Below the pieces are notes generated by a model. That model made no database searches. It had not been told where the DNA came from and saw nothing but the letters and a program-made list of their open reading frames with translations. 15,536 nucleotides of DNA from Clostridiales bacterium (GTDB lineage: Bacteria; Bacillota; Clostridia; Saccharofermentanales; Saccharofermentanaceae): the NCBI GenBank assembly GCA_016930475.1, contig JAFGGR010000197.1:1-15536 (forward strand), in the 5' to 3' direction. This document shows, piece by piece, positions 1 through 7,473 of the stretch (its first letter is position 1; each line of letters starts with the position of its first letter). The position numbers and the translations under genes were made by a program.

Positions 1-58
1 GCGCTTACGAATTTATTCGTTTCGCGCCGGCAAAAAACACAAATAAAGGAGTCGATAA
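1..58 (+). other. Upstream leader of the GH10 operon with a small inverted repeat
   Basis: The window opens inside an intergenic region. ACGAA (7-11) and TTCGT (16-20) form a 5-bp inverted repeat around TTTA, flanked by GCGC at 1-4 and 24-27, so a bulged hairpin or operator half is possible. The ribosome binding site AAAGGA (45-50) lies 8 nt before the GH10 start. The promoter of the operon is not visible and probably lies left of the window. Confidence 0.35.
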
Positions 59-1294
59 ATGAATATGAATCATTCTCATCGAATCTCTTCACGCCTGATC
101 CGGGTGACCGACCGAGAGGGCAAACCGCTTTCGAATAAGCAGGTCACCTTCGAACTGATCAAGCATGAGTTCCTGTTCGGGTGCGGCGCAGGCGATGCCG
201 TAGACGCCGCCAATCCTAGCGGCGATCCCCGGGCGGATGCGATTGCCAAGGACCGCTTTGAAAAGTGGCTCAAGATCTTTAATTTCGGAACGACCCATTT
301 CTACTGGGATCGGTTCGAGCCCAAGCGCGGTGAGCCGATGACCGATGTTTTGATGCGCGGGGCCCGTCTTCTGCGCAAAAACGGCGCCGAGGTCAAGGGA
401 CATCCGCTCTGCTGGCATACACTCGCGCCCGACTGGCTGCTCGATCTTTCCGAGGACGAGATTCTCCGGGAACTTTTGGCACGGATCGAGCGCGACGTGA
501 CCGATTTTAAAGGCGTCATCGATATGTGGGACGTCATCAACGAAGTCGTCATCATGCCTGTTTTCGATAAATACGATAACGGGATCACGCGGCTGTGCAA
601 GAAGATCGGCCGATTCGGCATCGTCGATCAGGTGTTCCGAAAAGCGCGCGAATGCAACCCCGGCTCCACCCTGCTCCTGAATGATTTCAACACCTCGCCG
701 GCGTTCGAGATCCTGATCGAGGGCTTGCTGGATAAGGGGGTCCCGATCGACGTGATCGGCATCCAATCGCATCAGCACCAAGGCTATTGGGGCCGCGAAA
801 AGCTCGAAGAGGTACTGGAGCGTTTCGAACGCTTCGGCCTGCCGATCCACTTCACCGAGAACACCTTCGTTTCCGGAGAATTGATGCCGCCGGAGATCGA
901 GGATCTGAATGATTTTGTCGTCGACAGCTGGCCGTCCACTCCGGAATTCGAACAAAGACAAGCAGAAAACATCCGCGAAATGTACTCGGTGCTTTTCGCT
1001 CATCCGCTGGTTCAGGGGATCACTCAGTGGGATTTTGCGGATGGGTACTGGCTCGGCGCTCCCTCGGGCGTCGTCCGCTCCGACGGAACGATCAAACCCG
1101 CGTATGAGATGCTCGACCGGCTGGTGAATCACGAGTGGAGCTCGACTCTTTCCGCCCGAACGAATGAAGACGGCGAGGTCGAATTGAACGGATATCGCGG
1201 GGAATACCGCGTCACTTGCGCAAATCATACGGGTAACATAACATTAGGTGACGGCACGGCTTCGCACGTTTTGAAAGCGACCGTTACGTTGTGA
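59..1294 (+). CDS. GH10 family endo-1,4-beta-xylanase-like enzyme, cytoplasmic
   Basis: This 411-residue protein matches glycoside hydrolase family 10, which hydrolyses beta-1,4-xylosidic bonds with retention. The N-terminal 40 residues form a short beta segment ending in FLFGCG, as in many GH10 proteins. The barrel then shows GHPLCWH (114-120), WDVINE with acid/base Glu162, SHQH (237-240), HFTEN with the candidate nucleophile Glu267, and a C-terminal TQWDF...KPAYEML stretch. Residues from about 360 form a small beta-rich tail. There is no signal peptide or lipobox, so the enzyme probably acts inside the cell on imported oligosaccharides. The usual EN-MKW substrate-binding segment is replaced by FYWDRFEPKRGEP (81-93), which marks a divergent subgroup, so the exact substrate is uncertain. 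AAAGGA 8 nt upstream supports this ATG; an in-frame ATG two codons later is an alternative. It is followed after 18 bp by the yesL-like gene. Confidence 0.88.
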   Translation: MNMNHSHRISSRLIRVTDREGKPLSNKQVTFELIKHEFLFGCGAGDAVDAANPSGDPRADAIAKDRFEKWLKIFNFGTTHFYWDRFEPKRGEPMTDVLMRGARLLRKNGAEVKGHPLCWHTLAPDWLLDLSEDEILRELLARIERDVTDFKGVIDMWDVINEVVIMPVFDKYDNGITRLCKKIGRFGIVDQVFRKARECNPGSTLLLNDFNTSPAFEILIEGLLDKGVPIDVIGIQSHQHQGYWGREKLEEVLERFERFGLPIHFTENTFVSGELMPPEIEDLNDFVVDSWPSTPEFEQRQAENIREMYSVLFAHPLVQGITQWDFADGYWLGAPSGVVRSDGTIKPAYEMLDRLVNHEWSSTLSARTNEDGEVELNGYRGEYRVTCANHTGNITLGDGTASHVLKATVTL

Positions 1295-1312
1295 CATCAC
1301 GGAGGTCGGAAA

Positions 1313-2005
1313 ATGAGCATTTTCGGTTATAACAGCCCGTTCGGGCGCTTTATGATGCGCCTGGTCGACGTGCTTCTTCTGAGTCTTTTGACCCTCGTTT
1401 GTAGTCTTCCGATCGTGACGGTCGGCGCGGCTTTTTCGGCGCTCTACTACGTGCTTCTCAAGATGGTCCGCGACACCGACAACGGCATTATTCGCACGTA
1501 CTTCAAGGGCTTCCGGGACAACTTTAAAAGGGGCACCATCCTGTGGATCATTATGGCGATCGTGATCGCGGTATTTTACATGGACTTCTACCTGATAACC
1601 AACGTTGCGATGGACTATTCCGATCTCGTGCGGATCCTGCTTTTGATCATCGGCGCTTTTGTTTTGATGGTCGGGATCTATATTTTCCCGATGCAGGCTC
1701 AGTTTGAAAACACGGTGATCGGCACACTCAAGAAATCTTTTCTCGTGTGCATCATGAATCTGCCTCGCAGTATCAGTCTTTTGCTGATCATGGGTTGTCC
1801 GATCGTCATCCTTTTGCTTTTCCCGGAAACGGTTTACTTCCTGCCTTTTCTTTCCATCGCCGCGATCCCCTATCTCCAGACGGAAATACTGGTTCGCGTG
1901 TTCGATAAGTATATCCCCGAAGACACCGCGGAGCACACCCCCGGAGTCCGTACGCAACTGATCCGGAAGGACCCCGTTGAAGAAACATCCGGAGACGTAA
2001 AATGA
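1313..2005 (+). CDS. yesL: YesL-family (DUF624) integral membrane protein
   Basis: The 230-residue protein is very hydrophobic with about five membrane segments, at roughly residues 18-40, 75-98, 105-125, 143-165 and 168-190. The opening motif, NSPFGRFMMRLVDV followed by LPIVTVGAAFSALYY, is typical of YesL/DUF624 proteins. These are routinely encoded beside YesM/YesN two-component systems and CUT1 sugar importers in Bacillota. The molecular function of the family is not established; a role in signalling or transport next to the kinase is inferred from context. GGAGG at 1301-1305 sets the ATG with a 7-nt gap. The stop codon overlaps the kinase start in an ATGA (2002-2005), which suggests translational coupling. 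Confidence 0.85.
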   Translation: MSIFGYNSPFGRFMMRLVDVLLLSLLTLVCSLPIVTVGAAFSALYYVLLKMVRDTDNGIIRTYFKGFRDNFKRGTILWIIMAIVIAVFYMDFYLITNVAMDYSDLVRILLLIIGAFVLMVGIYIFPMQAQFENTVIGTLKKSFLVCIMNLPRSISLLLIMGCPIVILLLFPETVYFLPFLSIAAIPYLQTEILVRVFDKYIPEDTAEHTPGVRTQLIRKDPVEETSGDVK

Positions 2006-3864
2006 ACCGACGAACAAAGACATCATCGGCTCGGAGCCTTAAGTCGAGGATCAGCGATCTTGCGTCGCGCTTCAGTCTGTCCGTGACTCTTTACCTGGAC
2101 AACTTAAAACTTCGAAACAAAATGATCCTCATGTCCGTCATTTGCGTTCTTCTGCCGATCGTGGCGACCAATACCATATTTTTCTCCATGATGTACTACG
2201 CCGAAAAGGATCGACAACAAAACGAGATCAATAACACGCTGAAGTCGGTTGAAAGCACTTTGAACAATATGATCCGGTATATGACGGGAGCGGCGGCCAA
2301 CCTCTACACAACCAAAGAACTGTACTCGTTTTTGGACGAGGAATATGAAAACGGATATGATTACCTGATCGCCTACAAGGACAACTCTTCCCTGTTTCAC
2401 AAGGTAACTTTCGGCAACAACACCTATATTTCCAACGCACAGATTTATTGTGATAACGACTCCCTGGTCACCGGAGGCGGGATCTATCGCCTGGACACGG
2501 CACGGGATACCGATTGGTATAAGCGATTTGTTCTTTCGGGAAGTAAAATGGCCTTTTATCCGAGTTTGGAGTCAAAATCGGACGTCGACAAACGCGAGTT
2601 ATCGCTTTTGTGCCTGATGGATTATAATTTCAATACAAGTAGAGAGCGTATAATCAAATTGAATATGAACTATAACTATTTCACCCGGGTGCTCAACCAG
2701 CAGTATTATAATGCGGATATATATATTTGCGACAGTGAGCGCGTATTGTTTTCGACCGCTGACCCCAATAAAGGGACCAAGACCTTTATTGCGTTGGAGG
2801 AAATGGATTTTTCGGACGCGCGCTATTCGACGGAATATGACGTATTCGGTGAAACATGGAACATTTACCTTTATCCGGACAGAAACATGAGAATCAACGC
2901 GATTAGTGTGTTAACGAGACACGGAGAACTTTTTGCCTTGTTGGTCTTGATCAACATGTTGCTTCCCGCCGCGGCGATCTATTTCATCGATCGCTCGATC
3001 ACCCGCCGGATCATCGTTTTGAGCGACCATCTTCAGATGGTCAAGAATGAAAAATACGTTCAGATGGACATTGATCCGTCGAGCGATGAGATCGGCGAAC
3101 TGGTCCAGAACTACAACCATATGGTCGCGCAGATCGATAACATGACCGGCGTCGTATTTAAAGAAAAAATCATGCGGCAGGAGTATGAGCTTGCGAAACA
3201 GAGAGCGGAACTTCAAGCCTTGTACAGCCAGATCAATCCACACTTCATCTTCAATGCGCTCGAGAGCATCCGAATGAGAAGTCTTCTGAAGCACGAGACG
3301 GAAACGGCAAAAGTCATTGAGCATATGGCTGTGCTCATGCGAAAATCCACGGACTGGTGGGACGACTATGTCACACTGGCCGACGAGGTCAGTTTTGTCG
3401 AGGCATATCTGAAACTTCAGCAATACCGGTTCGGCGATCGCCTAAACTACAAAATCAGCATTTGCGATGCTTGTCCGAATTATCTTCTGCCGAAACTCAC
3501 CTTGGTCACATTTGTCGAAAACGCTTGCGTTCACGGCGTCGAGAGCGTCAGTCACGACTGTATGGTCCTTATTTCGGCTGAAATCGAAGATGGCTTCCTG
3601 ATCATCCGTGTTGAGGATACGGGTATCGGCATGAAGCCGTCCGACCGAGATAATATCTTAAAAGAAATGCGCGAAGGTAACATGGAAAGTCTCCGAGGCA
3701 GGCGTTCGGTCGGGATCCTTAATGCTTGTTTACGGCTTCGAAAACATTTCGGAGATGACATCGTTTTCGAGATCGACAGCGAGCCGAACATGGGTACCTG
3801 CATCACAATAAAGATCCCGCTTGATCGAATCCGCCAAACGGAAGGAGGCTCGAACGATGCTTAA
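2002..3864 (+). CDS. yesM: YesM-type sensor histidine kinase
   Basis: The protein has 620 residues. A membrane segment at about 41-66 is followed by an extracytoplasmic sensor region of roughly 240 residues (cache-like, by analogy with the family) and a second membrane segment at about 308-329. A HAMP linker with ITRRI leads into it, then the His_kinase domain with SQINPHFIFNALE, whose phospho-acceptor is His414. The ATPase domain follows, with N-box FVENACVHG (Asn507), DTGIG (539-543) and a closing MGTCITIKIPL. This is the order of the LytS/YesM class, where the kinase senses an extracellular sugar or polymer fragment and phosphorylates a YesN-type regulator. GGAG at 1991-1994 precedes the ATG, which overlaps yesL by 4 bp. 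The 3' end overlaps the regulator gene by 8 bp. The ligand cannot be read from the sequence; xylo-oligosaccharide is the inference from the neighbouring GH10 gene. Confidence 0.9.
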   Translation: MNRRTKTSSARSLKSRISDLASRFSLSVTLYLDNLKLRNKMILMSVICVLLPIVATNTIFFSMMYYAEKDRQQNEINNTLKSVESTLNNMIRYMTGAAANLYTTKELYSFLDEEYENGYDYLIAYKDNSSLFHKVTFGNNTYISNAQIYCDNDSLVTGGGIYRLDTARDTDWYKRFVLSGSKMAFYPSLESKSDVDKRELSLLCLMDYNFNTSRERIIKLNMNYNYFTRVLNQQYYNADIYICDSERVLFSTADPNKGTKTFIALEEMDFSDARYSTEYDVFGETWNIYLYPDRNMRINAISVLTRHGELFALLVLINMLLPAAAIYFIDRSITRRIIVLSDHLQMVKNEKYVQMDIDPSSDEIGELVQNYNHMVAQIDNMTGVVFKEKIMRQEYELAKQRAELQALYSQINPHFIFNALESIRMRSLLKHETETAKVIEHMAVLMRKSTDWWDDYVTLADEVSFVEAYLKLQQYRFGDRLNYKISICDACPNYLLPKLTLVTFVENACVHGVESVSHDCMVLISAEIEDGFLIIRVEDTGIGMKPSDRDNILKEMREGNMESLRGRRSVGILNACLRLRKHFGDDIVFEIDSEPNMGTCITIKIPLDRIRQTEGGSNDA

Positions 3865-5473
3865 TATTTTGATTGTAGACGACGAACCCTTTATCCGTCA
3901 GGGTATTTCCGTACTCATCGACTGGGAAGCGGAAGGTTTTCAAATCGTCGGCGAGGCCGCGAACGGACAGGAAGCGATCGCTCTGCTCAAGAAGGGACAT
4001 TACGACCTGATTATCGCGGATATTAGAATGCCCGTCATGGGCGGGATCGAACTGCTGAAGCAGACGCGCAAACAAGGACTGAGCGACGCGATATTCGTGA
4101 TCCTGAGCGGCCATTATGAATTCGAGTACGCCAAAGAAGCGATACGTTACCAATGTGCGGACTATATCCTCAAGCCCGTCATGCAGGATGAATTGATCGG
4201 TCTTCTTCGCAAAGTATCCGCCGAATATGCGGAAAGTCGAAAAGCGGAAAAGCAGGAAGAATTGCGCGACCGGGCGATGCTGGACCGGCATCTTTCGTCG
4301 GTTTTACTCGGTAAATTCGACGAGATCAATCTCGACTATGTCCGCTCGCATCTTGAGACCGGCGCACATCTTCGGTATATCAACATCCAGCTGGATATGA
4401 ACGATGATCGCGTGCGAAAAGCGGATGAAAAGACAAAGCGACGCATGCAGAGACGGTTGTACGGTCATCTTTGCCGAATAATGGAAAAAAACAGTCGTTA
4501 CATTATTTTTGACGTAAATAAATACGAGGATTGTTTGGATGTCGGCTTCGTTTTTTCGGAGCATCTTGCGTACGAGCAGTCCATGAGCGAGAAGCAATAC
4601 CTTGAATGGTTTGCGGACAAAGCGACCGGCATCGAATATGGCATAACGGTTCAGGCGGGATGTCAGGTATCTTCGATCGAGAAGTTGTCCGATTCTTTTC
4701 GATCGGCCAACATCGCTAAACTGATGAATAATTATTCCGACGGAGGATTGTCTCTTATCGGAGAAAACGACCGGAGCGATCGGCAGAACGCGGAATTCTG
4801 CTGCGGAGAGCAAAAACGAAGCATGGATGATCTGATCTCGTCCATTGAGCGCGGAGACAGGCAGGAGATCGAACAGAGCGTCGACGAGCTTTACCGGCTG
4901 ATCAGTGATTCGAACATGGATTATCAGTCCATCGAACTGAATATGAATTACATTATGTTCCGTCTTTTGCATCTTGCCGCGGCAAGAGATCCGAACATCA
5001 ACCAGGAAGAGATCGTCGGCTATCTGATCGAAAACACTTTTGACAAAGGATTATCAAGAGGCAGTAAGCAGCATTTTCTCGATTTTTGTCTTCAATACAC
5101 CGAATACATTGAGCAACTGAATACTCCGGCCTCGATCAACGTAATCACAAAAGTCGAACGGGAAATCAGAGAATCCTATATGCAGAACATCAGTTTAAAA
5201 TCTTTGAGCGAAAAGTATTTTATCAACAGCGCGTATCTCGGACAGCTTTTTAAGAAGCAATACGGCATATATTTCAAAGATTACCTCAACGCACAGCGTA
5301 TCAGCGCGGCCGCGGACATGCTCCTGGGAACCGACAAGCGTGTGTACGAAATTTCCGAGGCGGTAGGATATCAAAGTTTGGACTATTTCATATCAAAATT
5401 CGTCGCGGCAAAAGGGCATACTCCGACACAATACCGGAAACGGTATGCAAGGCGGTCAGCGGGAAACGATTAG
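3857..5473 (+). CDS. yesN: YesN-type response regulator with AraC DNA-binding domain
   Basis: The start is placed at ATG 3857, not at an earlier in-frame ATG at 3821 inside the kinase gene. GGAGG (3844-3848) lies 8 nt before 3857, and the receiver domain begins at once with MLNILIVDDEP. The product is 538 residues. Receiver residues are Asp8/Asp9, phospho-acceptor Asp55 in IADIRMPVMGG, Ser84 in VILSGH and Lys106 in YILKPV. A middle region of about 300 residues without a clear domain is usual for this class. Residues about 445-535 form the AraC double helix-turn-helix, with SLKSLSEKYF and a second helix pair ending in TPTQYRKRYA. It is the cognate partner of the overlapping kinase gene. The likely target is the importer operon just downstream, where repeated sites precede the promoter. 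It closes the four-gene operon; no clear terminator follows immediately. Confidence 0.92.
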   Translation: MLNILIVDDEPFIRQGISVLIDWEAEGFQIVGEAANGQEAIALLKKGHYDLIIADIRMPVMGGIELLKQTRKQGLSDAIFVILSGHYEFEYAKEAIRYQCADYILKPVMQDELIGLLRKVSAEYAESRKAEKQEELRDRAMLDRHLSSVLLGKFDEINLDYVRSHLETGAHLRYINIQLDMNDDRVRKADEKTKRRMQRRLYGHLCRIMEKNSRYIIFDVNKYEDCLDVGFVFSEHLAYEQSMSEKQYLEWFADKATGIEYGITVQAGCQVSSIEKLSDSFRSANIAKLMNNYSDGGLSLIGENDRSDRQNAEFCCGEQKRSMDDLISSIERGDRQEIEQSVDELYRLISDSNMDYQSIELNMNYIMFRLLHLAAARDPNINQEEIVGYLIENTFDKGLSRGSKQHFLDFCLQYTEYIEQLNTPASINVITKVEREIRESYMQNISLKSLSEKYFINSAYLGQLFKKQYGIYFKDYLNAQRISAAADMLLGTDKRVYEISEAVGYQSLDYFISKFVAAKGHTPTQYRKRYARRSAGND

Positions 5474-5509
5474 CCCATGATTTTTTCCGGACGACGGCCA
5501 TGGAGTCAA

Positions 5510-5546
5510 AGTTTGTAGGGGTGTTTTCATACTTTGCATGGTTGTT
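5510..5546 (+). promoter_or_regulatory. Candidate AraC/YesN operator: 16-bp direct repeat with 21-bp period
   Basis: AGTTTGTAGGGGTGTT (5510-5525) recurs as ACTTTGCATGGTTGTT (5531-5546) with 12 of 16 identical bases and a start-to-start spacing of 21 bp, two helical turns. The downstream copy touches the candidate -35 box. AraC-family activators commonly bind such direct repeats next to -35. Assignment to the YesN-type protein encoded just upstream is inference. Confidence 0.5.
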
Positions 5547-5569
5547 GTTTCTGCCCCGAAATTTAGAAT
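5542..5569 (+). promoter_or_regulatory. Candidate promoter of the importer operon
   Basis: TTGTTG (5542-5547) and TAGAAT (5564-5569) are separated by 16 bp. The -10 matches consensus at five of six positions while the -35 matches poorly, as expected for an activator-dependent promoter. The repeat described at 5510-5546 overlaps the -35. A second weaker pair is TTGCAC (5605-5610) and TATACG (5626-5631) with 15 bp between them. Confidence 0.45.
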
Positions 5570-5579
5570 ATACCTAACA

Positions 5580-5603
5580 GCTCAAGAGAAAACAGACTTG
5601 AGC
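5580..5603 (+). other. Stem-loop in the importer-operon leader
   Basis: GCTCAAG (5580-5586) and CTTGAGC (5597-5603) form a perfect 7-bp stem around a 10-nt A-rich loop. It would sit at the very 5' end of a transcript started from the 5542-5569 promoter. It may act as an mRNA 5' stabiliser or as part of an antitermination signal. As DNA it could equally be an operator. Confidence 0.4.
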
Positions 5604-5607
5604 GTTG

Positions 5608-5650
5608 CACCTGAACCGTTTCGTCTATACGGCAGATGTTTTGTTTTTTT
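5608..5650 (+). terminator. Terminator-like hairpin with T tract upstream of the binding-protein gene
   Basis: CACCTG (5608-5613) pairs with CAGATG (5633-5638) with one mismatch, and CCGT (5616-5619) pairs with ACGG (5629-5632). The loop is 9 nt and there is a 2-nt bulge. TTTTGTTTTTTT (5639-5650) follows directly. This is the shape of an intrinsic terminator of moderate strength. It could end read-through from the yesLMN operon or act as an attenuator in the leader of the importer operon, since the best promoter lies upstream of it. Confidence 0.45.
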
Positions 5651-5711
5651 ATGAAATTTGTGCTCATTAGACGGAAAGAGGATGGAAAATATGAAGGGGG
5701 TTTTTTGAAAG

Positions 5712-7352
5712 ATGAAGAAGACAAGCACCCGACTGCTGGCAATTATGTTGGCTGTCACCCTGTTATCCGGTCTGATGGCCGGATGTGACGTGCTGGGCAA
5801 GGAAAAGACATTTGAAATGTTTATTGCCATGCCCGGAACCGAGCTGAACGAGGGCAACAAGGCCCAGGAAAAGATTGCCGAGATTACCGGAGTCAAAGTG
5901 AAGGAGACTTGGTTGACCGGCCAGACCGCTGAAGAAGCGATCGGGGTCATGGTCGCCGCCAAGGACTATCCGGACTTTATCGAAGCTTCCGACGGATACC
6001 AGATCATGGTCGACGCCGGTGCGCTGATCGCAATCGACGAGCATTGGGACAAGTACCCGAACATTAAGAACTACCTTACCGAGGAACAATGGAATATGTG
6101 CCGTAAAGAAGACGGTCATATCTACGCGATCCCTCAGTTCGGTATCGTTAACGACCGCGACGTCAGCCCGATCCACAACGACGAAGCCTGGTGGATCCAG
6201 ACCCGTGTTCTGAAGTGGGCCGGATATCCGGAGGTCACGACACTCGACGATTATTTCAAACTGATCGAAGATTACGCCGCGGCGAATCCGACACATGTTG
6301 ACGGAACCGACATTATTCCGTACACCATTCTCTGTGAAGACTGGAGATATTATTGTTTAGAGAACCCGCCGCTTTTCCTTGCAGGTTCTCCCAATGACGG
6401 ATCCGTTATCGTAGATCCGGAGACCCGTCAGGTCATCGACTACAACACCACCGATATCGCAAAGGATTATTTCAAGAAGTTGAACGAAGAGTACCATAAG
6501 GGTATGATCGATCCCGAATTCTTCTCTCAGTCTTATGACGAGTACATCGCTAAGATTTCTACCGGACGCGTTCTCGGTTTTGTCGACCAGTTCTGGAACT
6601 GGGGATACACCGCTCAAGACGCCATCAAGGCCGCGGGGCTGACCGACTGCACCTATGTTCCTCTGGGCATCGTTGCCGAACCCGGCATTGAAGAACGGTA
6701 TCACAACGAGCCGGTCTTGGATGTTTCCGGCGGACTCTCCATCACAACCAGTTGTAAAGACATCGACGGTGCGATGAAGTTCATCAGTGACCTCTTGACT
6801 GAAGAAGTCCTGACACTCCGCTTCTGGGGTATCGAAGGCGTCGATTACCTTGTAGACGACGACGGACTCTTCTACAGAACCGAAGAGATGCGTGCGAATG
6901 CGATCGACGCAAACTACAAGGCAGACAATCTTTGCCCGTATGCGTACTTCCCGCAGTACGAAGGCATGAACCTTGACGGCAAGAACGCTTGGCGTCCGGA
7001 CAATCAGCCTTCCGAATTCTTCGAGGATCTGTTGCCGGAAGTCAAGGAGTGCTTAGAGGCTTACGGTGCCAAGACATATGTTGAAATGCTTAATCCCAGC
7101 AAGCCCAATGAGCCTTGGTTCCCGATGTGGTCTTTCTCAAACGACCTGACCACCGATACTCCCGGTGGAATGGCATGGGCCAAGATGACCGAAACCAAGC
7201 ACGAGTGGTTGCCGCGTGTCGTCATGGCAGATGACTTTGAGGCAGAATGGGAAGAGTATCTTGAAGTTTACTACCGTGCCGACATCGACGCGTTCCTTGC
7301 TGAGATGCAAGCTGAGGTAGACAGAAGAATTGCTGTTGCCGAGGGTAATTAG
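5712..7352 (+). CDS. Extracellular solute-binding lipoprotein of a CUT1-type oligosaccharide importer
   Basis: The 546-residue precursor starts with a lipoprotein signal: MKK, a hydrophobic core, and lipobox LMAGC with lipidated Cys25. The mature part resembles family 1 binding proteins of the LplA/YtcQ type that deliver oligosaccharides to CUT1 transporters, about 520 residues after processing, which is normal for this large subgroup. It is acidic and rich in aromatic residues (for example RVLGFVDQFWNWGY), in line with sugar stacking. It is anchored on the outer face of the membrane and hands substrate to the two permeases encoded next. Its codon choice looks more regular than that of neighbouring genes, which suggests high expression. 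The ribosome binding site is probably AAGGGGG (5694-5700), 11 nt before the ATG. Substrate is unproven; xylo-oligosaccharide is inferred from the GH10 gene. Confidence 0.9.
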   Translation: MKKTSTRLLAIMLAVTLLSGLMAGCDVLGKEKTFEMFIAMPGTELNEGNKAQEKIAEITGVKVKETWLTGQTAEEAIGVMVAAKDYPDFIEASDGYQIMVDAGALIAIDEHWDKYPNIKNYLTEEQWNMCRKEDGHIYAIPQFGIVNDRDVSPIHNDEAWWIQTRVLKWAGYPEVTTLDDYFKLIEDYAAANPTHVDGTDIIPYTILCEDWRYYCLENPPLFLAGSPNDGSVIVDPETRQVIDYNTTDIAKDYFKKLNEEYHKGMIDPEFFSQSYDEYIAKISTGRVLGFVDQFWNWGYTAQDAIKAAGLTDCTYVPLGIVAEPGIEERYHNEPVLDVSGGLSITTSCKDIDGAMKFISDLLTEEVLTLRFWGIEGVDYLVDDDGLFYRTEEMRANAIDANYKADNLCPYAYFPQYEGMNLDGKNAWRPDNQPSEFFEDLLPEVKECLEAYGAKTYVEMLNPSKPNEPWFPMWSFSNDLTTDTPGGMAWAKMTETKHEWLPRVVMADDFEAEWEEYLEVYYRADIDAFLAEMQAEVDRRIAVAEGN

Positions 7353-7410
7353 ACTCAGATATTCTGTTGACATCTGATAATTTGGTGCCATTACAGAAAC
7401 GTATTCGATC

Positions 7411-7460
7411 GAGAGGGTGGCCGGGTTTTCGGACAACGGCCACCCTCTCATCATGAGAGG
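7411..7460 (+). other. Nested alternative hairpins between binding-protein and permease genes
   Basis: GAGAGGGTGGCCG (7411-7423) is the perfect complement of CGGCCACCCTCTC (7437-7449), a 13-bp GC-rich stem with a 13-nt loop and no T tract. The right arm can also pair with the next bases: CCTCTCA (7444-7450) and TGAGAGG (7454-7460) form a 7-bp stem over a TCA loop. The second stem contains the only purine-rich ribosome binding site before the permease GTG. The first stem is of the kind that protects the 3' end of a highly expressed binding-protein mRNA; the second could mask permease translation. Confidence 0.7.
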
Positions 7461-7473
7461 AAGTTAAGCGGCA

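Noticed and set aside
89..1228. Long open frame of 379 codons on the minus strand, opposite the GH10 gene
   Set aside because: It is a shadow of the GH10 gene produced by codon bias; no ribosome binding site and no recognisable motif, while the plus-strand protein has clear catalytic residues.
2911..3423. Minus-strand frame of 170 codons opposite the histidine kinase gene
   Set aside because: It lies entirely inside the kinase gene and has no family signature or ribosome binding site.
3821..3856. Upstream in-frame start for the response regulator
   Set aside because: The extra 12 residues are poor in family features and the strong GGAGG sits before the ATG at 3857, where the receiver domain begins.
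5611..5624. Possible catabolite-control (cre) site around TGAACCGTTTCG
   Set aside because: The half-site spacing around the central CG is one base short and several conserved positions differ, so it does not fit the cre consensus.
5582..5962. Minus-strand frame of 126 codons across the binding-protein leader and signal peptide
   Set aside because: It overlaps the regulatory gap and the signal peptide region, has no recognisable domain, and its hydrophobic look comes from the complementary lipoprotein signal.
7367..7396. TTGACA consensus -35 just after the binding-protein gene
   Set aside because: No acceptable -10 is found at 16-18 bp (CATTAC, ATTACA or TTACAG), so a separate permease promoter is not supported.
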